A stretch of 64,000 bases of DNA from Nocardioides daeguensis. Its GTDB lineage: Bacteria; Actinomycetota; Actinomycetes; Propionibacteriales; Nocardioidaceae. This document shows positions 1-8,274 of this stretch, one piece after another; positions within the stretch are counted from its first letter, which is position 1; the number at the start of each line of letters is the position of its first letter. The notes beneath the pieces are model-generated. The model searched no databases. It was not told the DNA's origin and was given only the letters and a program-made list of their open reading frames with translations. The DNA lies in contig NZ_JAHTKU010000004.1 in the NCBI RefSeq assembly GCF_019192965.1, forward strand, positions 62,001-126,000, written 5' to 3'. Position numbers and translations under genes: made by a program.

Positions 1-23
1 CGACGGTCGTGACGGACTTCGGC

Positions 24-860
24 TCAGCCATCGATGTGCACCACCTGGTAGACGTCGCGTTTGGGGAGTCCAGCCTGCCCGGCCACCACGGCGATCGCCT
101 CCTTGCGTCGCATCCCGGACTCCTCGAGTCCGGCGACGGCGGCCCGCAGGCTGTCCGGGTCGGTCGCGATCCCCGCGCCCGGGGTCGCGCCGGTGACGAC
201 GATGGTGACCTCGCCCCGCACCCCCGCGGCGGCCCAGTCGACGAGGGCGGCGAGGCCGTCGCGGCGTACCTCCTCGTGGGTCTTGGTCAGCTCGCGACAC
301 ACTGCGGCGGCGCGGTCGGCGCCGAAGGCGTCGCGCATCGCCTCCAGCGCCGCCTGGGTGCGGTGCGGCGCCTCGAAGAAGACCATCGTGCGCTGCTCGC
401 TCGCCAGGTCCGCCAGCCGGCGGGAGCGCTCCCCCGCCTTGCGCGGCAAGAAGCCCTCGAAGCAGAACCGGTCGACAGGCAGGCCCGAGACGGCGAGAGC
501 GGTCAGCACCGCCGACGGGCCGGGGACGGCGGTCACCCGGATGCCGGCCTCGACGGCGGCCGCCACCAGGCGGTAGCCCGGGTCGGACACGCTCGGCATG
601 CCGGCGTCGGTCACGAGCACCACCCGCTCGCCGGCTTCGAGGGCCTCGACCAGGGCGGGGGTCCGCGCCGCCTCGTTGCCCTCGAAGTAGGACACGACGC
701 GCCCCGACAGCTCGATGCCGAGGTCGGTCACCAGCCGCCGCAGCCGGCGGGTGTCCTCGGCGGCGACGACGTCGGCGGCGGCCAGCTCCTCGGCCAGCCG
801 GGGCGGCGCGTCGCCGACCTGGCCGATCGGCGTACCCGCCAGCACCAGGACTCCACTCAC
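24..860 (-). CDS. rsmI: 16S rRNA (cytidine-1402 2'-O)-methyltransferase RsmI
   Basis: SAM-dependent methyltransferase expected to 2'-O-methylate C1402 of 16S rRNA in the ribosomal P site. The 278-residue product has the family opening AGTPIGQVGD (usually TPIGNLxD), then AAEDTRR, SYFEGNE and LVTDAGMPSVSDPG, all in the tetrapyrrole-methylase fold; length is typical. The frame stays open to 1073, but the family homology begins at the GTG at 860, and a longer start would run into the divergent mannosyltransferase. Only 40 bp separate the two divergent starts. The stop is 23 bp from the window edge. Confidence 0.93.
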   Translation of the reverse strand: MSGVLVLAGTPIGQVGDAPPRLAEELAAADVVAAEDTRRLRRLVTDLGIELSGRVVSYFEGNEAARTPALVEALEAGERVVLVTDAGMPSVSDPGYRLVAAAVEAGIRVTAVPGPSAVLTALAVSGLPVDRFCFEGFLPRKAGERSRRLADLASEQRTMVFFEAPHRTQAALEAMRDAFGADRAAAVCRELTKTHEEVRRDGLAALVDWAAAGVRGEVTIVVTGATPGAGIATDPDSLRAAVAGLEESGMRRKEAIAVVAGQAGLPKRDVYQVVHIDG

Positions 861-900
861 GTCACGATCCTTGCAGATGGGGCACGTAGGGTTGCCCTCC

Positions 901-2637
901 GTGACCGTCGTCGGCCTGTCCCGCACCGCCCTCGGGCGACGGGTGCCGTTGGCGGTCGAGCGGGCGGTCAGCCCGATCCGGCGGTTGTCCGCGCGGCAGC
1001 GGCTGGTCGGCTGGCTCGGCCCGATCGGGCTCACCCTGCTGGCCTTCGCGCTGCGCCTGGTCGGCCTCGGCAACCCGCACCGGTTCGCCTTCGACGAGAC
1101 GTACTACGCCAAGGACGCGTGGTCGCTGCTCAACAACGGCTACATCGAGACCTACCTGACCGATGTCGACGGCAACACCAAGACCGACATCAACGCCGAC
1201 ATCCTCGCCGGGCACACGCAGGGCGTGTGGACCGGCGAGCCGTCGCTCGCCGTGCACCCGGACGTCGGCAAGTGGCTGATCGCGCTCGGCGAGAAGGCGT
1301 TCGGGATGGACCCGTTCGGCTGGCGGATCGCGTCGGCCGTCGCCGGTGCGCTGATGGTGCTCGTCATGTGCCGGCTGGTACGACGGATGACCGGCTCCAC
1401 GATGCTCGGCTGCGTCGCCGGCACCTTGCTGATGCTGGACGGCCTGCACTTCGTGCTGTCCCGGCTGGCGCTGCTCGACATCTTCTTGGCGCTGTTCCTG
1501 CTCTGCGCCGTCTCCTGCCTGGTGGCCGACCGCGACTGGCACCGGGAGCGGTTGGCGAGGCGCGCGCGTCGTACGGATGACGGCGTCGCGCTCACCGGCT
1601 GGGGCCCGCGGATCCTGTTCCGCCCCTGGCTGATCGCCGCCGGCGTCTGCTTCGGCCTCGCGGCCGGCACCAAGTGGACCGCCCTCTACCCGCTCGCCGC
1701 GCTGGGCGTGCTGTGCTGGATCTGGAGCGCCGGCGCCCGCCGCTCCCTCGGCATCCGGTGGCCGCTGGCGAAGGGCGCGCTCGTCGACGGGATCCCGGCG
1801 TTCCTCTCCCTCGTCGTGGTGGCGCTGCTGGTCTACATCGCGACCTGGGGCGGCTGGCTGACGCACGCGAAGGAGTACGAGGAGCACCTCAGCTCCACGC
1901 AGTACCGGCAGTACACCGGGCAGGGGCACTGCGCGAAGGACGACGACTCCTACGTCGCCACCGACCTCGACGCCACGAAGAAGTGGCCGACGGCGACCGA
2001 GAAGGACGCGAGCGGCCTCGGCGAGGCCTGGCAGTCGCTGCGCTCGCTCTGGTACTACCACCAGGACGTCTACACCTTCCACACGCACTTCCTGGACTGC
2101 TCCACCCACTTCTACGAGTCCAAGCCGTCGAGCTGGCTGCTCATCAACCGGCCCGTGGGCGTCGCGGTCACCAACGACATCTCACCCGACGCCCCCGGCT
2201 GCGACGCCCCCGCGGACAGCCACTGCATCAAGCAGGTGCTGCTGCTGCCGACGCCCGTGCTGTGGTGGGGCGGCGTCCTGGCGCTGATGTTCGCGGTGGT
2301 GATGTGGGTCGGCGCCCGCGACTGGCGCTTCGGGCTGGCCGTCGTCGGGGCCCTGTCGGCCTGGCTGCCCTGGATGATGTACGACGACCGGCCGATCTTC
2401 CTGTTCTACGCGATCGCCATCCTGCCCTTCACGATCATCGCGATCACGCTCGCCATCGGGACCTTGATCGGGTCCTCGCGCGCGCCCTCCGCCCGGCGCA
2501 CCGCCGGGGTGATCGTCGGCGGGGCGTTCGTGGTGCTGACCCTGGTGAACTTCGCGTGGTTCTGGCCGATCTGGACCAACCAGATGCTGACCCACAGCGA
2601 GTGGCTGGACCGGATCTGGTTCTCCCGCTGGGTCTGA
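901..2637 (+). CDS. pmt: Dolichyl-phosphate-mannose--protein mannosyltransferase (GT39)
   Basis: Polytopic membrane enzyme that transfers mannose from a polyprenyl phosphate donor to Ser/Thr of exported proteins, as in actinobacterial Pmt. About 578 residues. A hydrophobic segment near residue 45 is followed by the acidic loop FDETYYAKDAWS, whose DE pair is the family's catalytic signature. HPDVGKW and several membrane spans follow, then a late periplasmic loop rich in Trp and Tyr and C-terminal spans. Start taken as GTG 901, because the upstream frame overlaps rsmI and reads as Arg/Ser-rich non-coding sequence. Secreted proteins at 31982 and 57914 are plausible but unproven substrates. Confidence 0.9.
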   Translation: MTVVGLSRTALGRRVPLAVERAVSPIRRLSARQRLVGWLGPIGLTLLAFALRLVGLGNPHRFAFDETYYAKDAWSLLNNGYIETYLTDVDGNTKTDINADILAGHTQGVWTGEPSLAVHPDVGKWLIALGEKAFGMDPFGWRIASAVAGALMVLVMCRLVRRMTGSTMLGCVAGTLLMLDGLHFVLSRLALLDIFLALFLLCAVSCLVADRDWHRERLARRARRTDDGVALTGWGPRILFRPWLIAAGVCFGLAAGTKWTALYPLAALGVLCWIWSAGARRSLGIRWPLAKGALVDGIPAFLSLVVVALLVYIATWGGWLTHAKEYEEHLSSTQYRQYTGQGHCAKDDDSYVATDLDATKKWPTATEKDASGLGEAWQSLRSLWYYHQDVYTFHTHFLDCSTHFYESKPSSWLLINRPVGVAVTNDISPDAPGCDAPADSHCIKQVLLLPTPVLWWGGVLALMFAVVMWVGARDWRFGLAVVGALSAWLPWMMYDDRPIFLFYAIAILPFTIIAITLAIGTLIGSSRAPSARRTAGVIVGGAFVVLTLVNFAWFWPIWTNQMLTHSEWLDRIWFSRWV

Positions 2638-2650
2638 CCCGGGCGGTCTG

Positions 2651-2840
2651 CCGGTGGTTGAGGAGCGAGGCCGCCCGCGGCCGAGCCTCGAAACCACTGG
2701 CCGTGCCGCCGGAACCCGCTCCGGACACAGTTCGCGAGAGCACGTCCGGAGGTTTCGAGGCTCCTCGCTGGCGCTCGTCGCACCTCAACCACCGGAGCAC
2801 GCTCCTCGCTGGCGCTCGTCGCACCTCGACCACCGGGCGA
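2651..2840. repeat. REP-like palindromic repeat cluster (family 1)
   Basis: Intergenic space filled by copies of a palindromic unit. One orientation reads GGTGGTTGAGG ... CCTCGAAACCA; the inverse reads GGTTTCGAGGCTC ... CACCTCAACCACC, with GCTGGCGCTCG in the middle. At least two inverted copies plus a degraded third are visible between pmt and the Rho-N-like gene. The same unit recurs near 26.9 kb, 27.8-28.15 kb and inside fliK. No other gene is seen here. Confidence 0.85.
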
Positions 2841-2849
2841 ACCGGCCGG

Positions 2850-3119
2850 TCAGTGGTGCCGCAGGGCGTCGATCAGCTCGCTCTTCCTCATCGACGAGCG
2901 GCCCTCGATGTCGAGCTCGCCGGCGCGCTTGCGCAGCTTGTCGACGGTCCAGTCGTCGTAGTCGCCGGCCTTGCCGCCGCGACGGCCGACCGTGCTGGCG
3001 CCCTCGGAGGCCATCGCGTTGGAGATCCGGGCGGCCTTCTCCTTGCTGGCGCCGCCCTTGCGGATCTCCTCGTAGGCGTCCGGGTTCTTGATGCCGGGGC
3101 CGTGCTTCTTGCCGGGCAT
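2850..3119 (-). CDS. Small basic protein with Rho-N/HeH-like C-terminal domain
   Basis: 89 residues. The N-terminus MPGKKHGPGIKNPDAYEEIRK and the segment GGASKEKAARISNAM match a small actinobacterial family of unknown function. The C-terminal 40 residues (WTVDKLRKRAGELDIEGRSS then KSELIDALR) have the helix-extension-helix pattern of Rho N-terminal or SAP-like nucleic-acid-binding domains. A strong ribosome site (AAGGAGGAG) precedes the ATG. It is the last gene of a minus-strand run beginning at the SDR gene at 7266. Nucleic-acid binding is inferred from the domain pattern only. Confidence 0.75.
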   Translation of the reverse strand: MPGKKHGPGIKNPDAYEEIRKGGASKEKAARISNAMASEGASTVGRRGGKAGDYDDWTVDKLRKRAGELDIEGRSSMRKSELIDALRHH

Positions 3120-3164
3120 GTCTCCTCCTTCTCGCTCGCGAGGGGTTCCACGTACCTCCCGGCG

Positions 3165-3863
3165 TTACCCGCGCAGCGGCGCGAGAGACGTGCCGGCGAC
3201 GATGCGCACCTCGCCGGCCTCATGGTCGATCTCGACCCCCTCGCCGAGCTCGACGATGCGGGCGTGGCGGTGCAGCCAGTGGACGACGGCGGCGACGGCG
3301 AGCGGGCCGGGCTCGCTGCGGCGGTCGTAGCCGAAGAGCGCGCCGGGTCGGCCGGGGCCGACGATGAGGGATTCCACGCGATGCTCGCCGGGCCCGTCCG
3401 GCGAGCCGACCATGCGCAGGTCGAGGACCTTGGAGCGCCGGGGGAGGTCGGGACACCGGACCGGGATGCCGAGCAGGTCGCCGACGCGGCAGCGGCGGGG
3501 ATCCGCGGCACGGTCGTGGGCCATCCGGTGCAACAGCCCATGCCCCGGCTCGGAGAGGCGGACGTCGCTGGAGACGTCCTCGACGAGGTCGAAGTCGACG
3601 ACCAGGGGCAGGTCCTGGTCTGCTGCCGCCTCCCTGACCAGCCGGTGGGCGCGGGCCAGCGCGCCGCCGAGGCGCGGGCCGAAGCGCGGCAACAGGGCGG
3701 GCAGGCCCATCAGCAGGGCGGTCGGTACCAGCGCGCCGTCGTCGTCGATGACGAGCTCGATGTCGTCGACCTTGCCGATGAGCCGGTCGTCGGCGCCGAT
3801 CACCTGCCGGTCCAGCAGGTGCAGCCCGACGTCGTACCCGTTGCGCTCGGCCAGCGATCCCAT
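3165..3863 (-). CDS. PRC-barrel domain protein
   Basis: 232-residue soluble protein. Residues 12-50 (LLDRQVIGADDRLIGKVDDIEL) are a PRC-barrel strand pattern, and a second one (VRCPDLPRRSKVLDLRMVGS to VESLIVG) occurs near 140-175. PRC barrels are small beta-barrel adaptors found in RNA processing and photosynthetic proteins; the role here is unknown. The start is 13 bp after the NRAMP stop, so the two are probably cotranscribed. No catalytic motif is visible. Confidence 0.72.
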   Translation of the reverse strand: MGSLAERNGYDVGLHLLDRQVIGADDRLIGKVDDIELVIDDDGALVPTALLMGLPALLPRFGPRLGGALARAHRLVREAAADQDLPLVVDFDLVEDVSSDVRLSEPGHGLLHRMAHDRAADPRRCRVGDLLGIPVRCPDLPRRSKVLDLRMVGSPDGPGEHRVESLIVGPGRPGALFGYDRRSEPGPLAVAAVVHWLHRHARIVELGEGVEIDHEAGEVRIVAGTSLAPLRG

Positions 3864-3876
3864 CAGCCCACCCCTC

Positions 3877-5109
3877 TCAGCCCTGCCCCATCGACGTGAC
3901 CGCCATGAGCGGGATCGCGGCGAGGGCCGCGACCGCGATGACGACGAGGTAGAACACCCCGAGCGCGTTCGCGACCGGCCCGTTCACGTGCTCACCGAGG
4001 TAGTCGGGGTCGTTGGCGACCACGAGGATCGGGAAGTACGTCAACGGCAGCGCGATCGCCGAGAAGACCACTGAGATCTCGGTGACCATGATCGGGTCGA
4101 CGCCGGTGAGCAGCACGCCGGCGGCGACGACGGTCGCGAGCAGCAGGATGATGTGGAAGCCGGCCGCCTCCTTCGGGCGTACGAACTTGCCCCACGGGAA
4201 GCCGAAGTACTGCGCCAGGCTGTAGCCGGTCGACAGCCCCGTCTCGCAGGCGGCGCCGAAGGTGGCGGCGAAGAAGCCGAGCACCACGACGGCGAGCCCG
4301 ATCTTCCCGATCCCGACGGCCACCGGCAGGCCCACCTGGCCGAGGGTCTCGACCGCGACGCCGGCAGGCAGGAACACGGTCGCCGCGCACCCCGCGATCG
4401 CCACCGAGAGCAGGCCGCCCAGCGGGAAGCCGATGAAGACGTTGGCCCGCATCACCCCGATGTCCTTGCTCGTCCAGCGCTCCTCGACGCCGCCGCTGGA
4501 GAAGAAGAACACCTCGTAGGGCGTCATCGCGGCGCCGAACAGCGCGACGGCGAAGTAGGCGTAGGTCGCCCAACCCTCGCCCTCCGGCTTCTCCGCAGGC
4601 GACACCCCGGCGACGAGCTGGCCCCAGTCCGGACCGAGCTGCCACAGCGCCACCGCGAAGCCGATGAGCGCGAGGCCCATCAGGCCGAGCACGTTCTCGA
4701 TCGAGGAGAACTTCGCGCGCCACAGCACCAGCCACACCGCCGCGGCCACGAAGGGCACGATCAGCAGGTGGTGCAGCGAGCTGACCAGCTGCAGCGCGAG
4801 GGCCACACCACCGATCTCCGCGATGAAGGTCAGCAGGGTCACCAGCATCGACCCGACCAGGTTGAGGAAGCCCATCCGGGGTCCGAGCCGCTCGCGGACC
4901 AGGTCGAAGGTGGCCCGCCGGCTGACCGCGGCGATCCGGCCGGACATCTCGGCGAACACGCAGATGCCGACCACGCCGAGCGCGACGACCCCCACCAGGG
5001 AGGTCCCGAACCGCGCGCCGACCTGAGCGTTGGTGACCAGGTCACCGATGTCGACGAAGCCGCCGATAGCGGTCAGGATGCCCAGCAGGACGGCGAAGTA
5101 GCGCTTCAC
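3877..5109 (-). CDS. NRAMP-family divalent metal transporter, non-canonical motifs
   Basis: About 410 residues with 10-11 hydrophobic segments and the NRAMP fold pattern. The TM1 metal-site motif, DPGN in canonical MntH, is D20-I-G-D23 here. The TM6 Met-Pro-His segment reads AMTPYEV, so Thr and Tyr sit where Met and His are expected. This places it in a divergent NRAMP clade whose ion is not certain. The GTG start overlaps the lipoprotein stop (GTGA). It lies in a putative operon with a lipoprotein, a DUF6328 membrane protein and a PRC-barrel protein. Confidence 0.85.
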   Translation of the reverse strand: MKRYFAVLLGILTAIGGFVDIGDLVTNAQVGARFGTSLVGVVALGVVGICVFAEMSGRIAAVSRRATFDLVRERLGPRMGFLNLVGSMLVTLLTFIAEIGGVALALQLVSSLHHLLIVPFVAAAVWLVLWRAKFSSIENVLGLMGLALIGFAVALWQLGPDWGQLVAGVSPAEKPEGEGWATYAYFAVALFGAAMTPYEVFFFSSGGVEERWTSKDIGVMRANVFIGFPLGGLLSVAIAGCAATVFLPAGVAVETLGQVGLPVAVGIGKIGLAVVVLGFFAATFGAACETGLSTGYSLAQYFGFPWGKFVRPKEAAGFHIILLLATVVAAGVLLTGVDPIMVTEISVVFSAIALPLTYFPILVVANDPDYLGEHVNGPVANALGVFYLVVIAVAALAAIPLMAVTSMGQG

Positions 5110-5549
5110 GGCGCCGCCTGCTGCAGCTCGTCGGACAGGCGGTCGAGCTGATCGAGGAGCGCCTGGTCGTCGTACTTCCCGGAGACGGCGTGCGCGCGGG
5201 CCTCGCCGACGAGGTCGACGGCCCGGCCGAGCAGGTCGAGCACGTGCGCAGCGGCGTCGGCGCGGCCGGCGGGCACCTGCAGGCGCGACAGGTCCTCCTC
5301 GACCTTGCCCGCGGCCTCCTCGGCCTCGGCCAGGAGCACCGTGGTGTACGACGACCAGGTGCGCCCCTTGCGCGCCGACTCCAACGCGAGCCGGGCGGTG
5401 GCGACCTCGCTGCCGGCGTCGGTGAGGGCCTGGGCAGCCCGGTCGTCCCAGGCCGCCGGGCCGGGCCTGCTCACCACCCCGCACCCGGCGAGAAGGAGGG
5501 CGAGGGCGAGCAGGACCGCGACGACGGCCGGACGCTGCGAGCGCTTCAC
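5106..5549 (-). CDS. Small lipoprotein, helical
   Basis: 147 residues. The N-terminus VKRSQRPAVVAVLLALALLL leads into a lipobox LAGCG, so it is a predicted exported lipoprotein anchored at Cys. The mature part is Ala/Glu-rich and helical, with heptad-like stretches and no recognised domain. GTG start overlaps the upstream stop (GTGA), and its own stop overlaps the NRAMP start, which implies translational coupling. A link to the transporter is suggested by position only. Confidence 0.75.
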   Translation of the reverse strand: MKRSQRPAVVAVLLALALLLAGCGVVSRPGPAAWDDRAAQALTDAGSEVATARLALESARKGRTWSSYTTVLLAEAEEAAGKVEEDLSRLQVPAGRADAAAHVLDLLGRAVDLVGEARAHAVSGKYDDQALLDQLDRLSDELQQAAP

Positions 5550-6019
5550 CTCGTGCGGCCCCGCCAGGGGACCACAGCCCACATCACGGTGAACGCGAGC
5601 GCGACCGCCGCCGCGGCGATCAGTGCGGCGCGGGTCCCGAGCACCACGTCGAACACCAGGAGCACGACCGCCGCGGACACCACCGCCAGTCCTGCCAGCC
5701 CGACCAGCGCGCAGCGCTGGGCCGCGGCCACGATCCAGTCGCGGCGCCCCTGCCGGAACAGGAGACGGTGGTAGCAGACGGGAGCGACGATGACGAGCGT
5801 GGTCAGCACGGCGGTCACCAGGATGCCGAGGTAGAGCCGCTGCTGCCCGGCGCTGAGGTCCCCGAACCGGTCCGTGAACGGGACCGTCAGCAAGAAGCCG
5901 GTGAGGATCTGCACGCCGGTCTGCATCACCCGGAGCTCCTGCAGCAGCTCGTTGAGGTTGCGGGTGATCTGCTGGGGTGGCCGTCGCCTTTGCCGGGTGC
6001 CGGCCGGCGCGGTGGTCAC
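5546..6019 (-). CDS. DUF6328 family membrane protein
   Basis: 157 residues with four predicted membrane segments. The opening after residue 17 (NLNELLQELRVMQTGVQILT, then FLLTVPF) is characteristic of the DUF6328 family of actinobacterial membrane proteins of unknown function. Start GTG 6019 is chosen because family homology begins just after it and it overlaps the upstream stop (GTGA). No enzymatic motif is visible. Confidence 0.8.
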   Translation of the reverse strand: MTTAPAGTRQRRRPPQQITRNLNELLQELRVMQTGVQILTGFLLTVPFTDRFGDLSAGQQRLYLGILVTAVLTTLVIVAPVCYHRLLFRQGRRDWIVAAAQRCALVGLAGLAVVSAAVVLLVFDVVLGTRAALIAAAAVALAFTVMWAVVPWRGRTR

Positions 6020-6183
6020 GCCCGGTCCTCCTCCGCCTCCTCGGCATGCGGGTAGTCCTGCTCCGGATCCACCTCCTCGACCGGCTCGTCGAGGGGTGCC
6101 TCGGGATCGGTGGGGACGTCGGGATCGTCGGGGATCGGTGGCTCGTCCGGTGCCACCGGCCGCTCGGGGTCGGGAATCGTCAT
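6016..6183 (-). CDS. Small acidic proline-rich protein
   Basis: 55 residues, very rich in Pro, Asp and Glu (opening MTIPDPERPVAPDEPP; acidic C-terminus EEAEEDRA), with no hydrophobic segment. It is supported by tight coupling on both sides: its ATG overlaps the preceding stop (ATGA) and its TGA overlaps the DUF6328 start. Probably intrinsically disordered. Function unknown. Confidence 0.6.
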   Translation of the reverse strand: MTIPDPERPVAPDEPPIPDDPDVPTDPEAPLDEPVEEVDPEQDYPHAEEAEEDRA

Positions 6184-6380
6184 CGTCGCTCCTCCTGGTC
6201 CTGGTTGCCGGTGCGGGCATCCGGCCCGGCCTTCCCCTCCTGCACGTCACGGTCCGTCGGGTGCCCCGCGACGGCGTCCGCCGGGGACTCGACCTCGCCG
6301 GCGTCGTCGAGGTTGCCCACCTCGGACACCTGGCCCTCGCCAGCGTGCTCGGCCTCTCGGGGATCCGGTCGGTTCTCCAT
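6180..6380 (-). CDS. Small hydrophilic protein
   Basis: 66 residues starting MENRPDPREAEHAGEGQ; rich in Asp, Glu, Gly and Arg, with no Cys and no membrane segment. An upstream in-frame start at 6425 would overlap the SDR gene and is less likely. It sits 25 bp after the SDR stop and overlaps the next small gene by ATGA. Composition resembles stress-associated disordered proteins, but no family is recognised. Confidence 0.55.
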   Translation of the reverse strand: MENRPDPREAEHAGEGQVSEVGNLDDAGEVESPADAVAGHPTDRDVQEGKAGPDARTGNQDQEERR

Positions 6381-6405
6381 GGCCGAGAGGTACCCCGCGG
6401 TCCGG

Positions 6406-7266
6406 TCAGAACACGGGTTTCCCACCGGTGACGCCCAGGACCGTGCCGGACACGTACGACGCGTCGCCGGGCGAGGCGAGGAAGACGAACGCCGGCGCGA
6501 CCTCCGCCGGCTGCCCGGCCCGGCCGAGCGGCGTGTCGACGCCGAACTTCTCCACCTTCTCCGGCTCCTGGGTGGCCGGCTGCAGCGGCGTCCAGATCGG
6601 TCCGGGCGCGACCGCGTTGACGCGCACCCCGTCGCTGCCGAGCGAGGCGGCGAGGTTGACGGTCAGGTTGTTGATCGCGGCCTTGGTGGCGGCGTAGTCC
6701 AGGAGCGTCTCGGAGGGTTCGAAGGCCTGGATGGAGCCGTTGTTGACGATGCAGCCGGGCCGCTTGCGCAGGTACGGTGCAGCGGCCCGGACCAGCCACA
6801 TCAGCGCGTAGAGGTTGACCTTGAAGGTGCGGTCGATCCGCTCGTCGCTCAGGTCGTCGACGGCGTGGTCGCGGGCCATCTGGTAGCCGGCGTTGTTGAC
6901 CAGCACGTCGAGGCCGCCGAGCTCGTCGACGGTGCGCCGCACGGCCTCGTCGCAGGCTTCGCTGGTCCGCAGGTCCAGCGCCATGGCCAGGACCCGGCGA
7001 CCGGCGCCGGTGACCAGCTCGGAGGTCGCGTCGGCATCGACCTGCTCCTCGGGCAGGTAGGTGAAGGCCACGTCCGCACCCTCGCGGGCATAGGCGATCG
7101 CGACGGCGCGGCCGATCCCGGAGTCGCCACCGGTGATCAGCGCGACCTGTCCCTCGAGGCGGCCGTGGCCGACGTACGACTCCTCGCCGTGGTCCGGCTC
7201 GGGCGTCATCTCCCCGGTGAGTCCCGGGGGCGTCTGCTGCTGGGCGGGGAAGGCGGTTTCTGTCAT
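6406..7266 (-). CDS. Short-chain dehydrogenase/reductase, YghA/glucose-1-dehydrogenase type
   Basis: NAD(P)-dependent oxidoreductase of 286 residues. The N-terminal 40 residues (QQTPPGLTGEM, PDHGEESYVG) are the extension typical of the YghA-like general-stress SDR group. The Rossmann motif is TGGDSGIG, followed by NNAGYQ, a catalytic Ser in NNGSIQ and the YAATK active site; it ends with GVTGG. It appears to be the first gene of the minus-strand run down to 2850. Substrate cannot be read from the sequence. Confidence 0.88.
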   Translation of the reverse strand: MTETAFPAQQQTPPGLTGEMTPEPDHGEESYVGHGRLEGQVALITGGDSGIGRAVAIAYAREGADVAFTYLPEEQVDADATSELVTGAGRRVLAMALDLRTSEACDEAVRRTVDELGGLDVLVNNAGYQMARDHAVDDLSDERIDRTFKVNLYALMWLVRAAAPYLRKRPGCIVNNGSIQAFEPSETLLDYAATKAAINNLTVNLAASLGSDGVRVNAVAPGPIWTPLQPATQEPEKVEKFGVDTPLGRAGQPAEVAPAFVFLASPGDASYVSGTVLGVTGGKPVF

Positions 7267-7340
7267 GTCGAGCCGTTACCCGGGTGTATCCCGAGGAGTC
7301 GGGTACGGCGGGGGCCGAGTCGACGAGAACCGACGTCGGA

Positions 7341-8039
7341 CTAGTCGGGTCGGTCTCCCCGAGCCGCCCGGCTGGCGGTGAGGTCGTCGAGCAGCGCGTC
7401 CAGCAACCGGCGCAGTCCAGGGTGGCTCACATGCCCCTCCCGGGCCACCTGGATCAAGCGCTCGGCGACCTCCCGCACCTTCACGTTGCGGTTGCGCGAC
7501 CACCACTTCAGCATCGCGAACGCGGCCTCGGCGTCGAGTCCGTAGCCCAGCATCAAGATGCCCTTGGCCTGCTCGATCGTGTCGCGGGAGGCCGCGGAGG
7601 CGGCCACCGCGGCGTCGGCCGCGGCCGACGTCTCCGCCTCGAGCTCGGGGGTCAGGTCGAGGTAGTAGCCGACCAGGCGGTCGACCTTGCCGCTGGTGCG
7701 GCCGGCGTCGTACTGGCCCTCGCCGCACAGCACGACGTTGCGCACCTCGTCGCCGACCAGGATCCGGTAGTAGACGTTGAACGGCGCTCCGTCGCTGATC
7801 GCCTCCTGCAGCGTCTGCTCGACGAGCGCGCGGTCGAGCTCGTGCTTGTGCTGCATGATCAGCTCGGTGGTCGGCTCGACCTCGCCCGGCCGGTAGCCGT
7901 GGATCGCGAAGACGTCGTCGTCCCACTCCCACTGCTCGTCGACCACGTGGAAGACGAAGCGCCCTGTCTGCCGTGCCCCCTCGGCCGGAACCAGCCCGGC
8001 CAGCGACGCCGGCTCCCCCCCTGGGACTGCTCGACCCAT
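7341..8039 (-). CDS. PAS and ANTAR domain regulator
   Basis: About 232 residues. A PAS fold lies at roughly residues 28-125 (FVFHVVDEQWEWDDDVFAIH, then GYRPGEVEPT). The C-terminal ANTAR domain (IEQAKGILMLGYGLDAEAAF to KVREVAERLI) binds RNA hairpins in antitermination systems. ATG 8039 has a GGGGGAG ribosome site just upstream; an ATG at 8123 is possible but lacks one. The target is unknown. The gene is divergent from the diiron-CDGSH-ADH cluster and directly upstream of the SDR run. Confidence 0.82.
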   Translation of the reverse strand: MGRAVPGGEPASLAGLVPAEGARQTGRFVFHVVDEQWEWDDDVFAIHGYRPGEVEPTTELIMQHKHELDRALVEQTLQEAISDGAPFNVYYRILVGDEVRNVVLCGEGQYDAGRTSGKVDRLVGYYLDLTPELEAETSAAADAAVAASAASRDTIEQAKGILMLGYGLDAEAAFAMLKWWSRNRNVKVREVAERLIQVAREGHVSHPGLRRLLDALLDDLTASRAARGDRPD

Positions 8040-8121
8040 CTCTCCCCCCGTGCGTGCACTCGGCGACTGCGTATGCGGCCCGACGGCCGGGGTACCCCGC
8101 AACCACCCGGAGGAGGTCGGC

Positions 8122-8274
8122 ATGGGACGACGGACCGTCTGCGATGAGAACTATCCCGAACGACGTGCGGCGCGCACAACAGGGGGCCAGCTCCCCGCGC
8201 TGCTGACGGTACGACGGGTCCTGCTGCGCCTGATCCTGGGCGAGCTGTGGGAGGGAAGGACGAGGACCGGATGA
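8122..8274 (+). CDS. Possible 50-residue leader protein of the diiron/CDGSH operon
   Basis: Short frame MGRRTVCDENYPERRAAR ending ELWEGRTRTG, preceded by a good ribosome site (GGAGGAGG, about 5 nt from ATG). Its TGA overlaps the ATG of the next gene (ATGA), the coupling seen throughout this region. Basic, one Cys, no known domain. It could be a genuine small protein or only a leader frame. Confidence 0.4.
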   Translation: MGRRTVCDENYPERRAARTTGGQLPALLTVRRVLLRLILGELWEGRTRTG

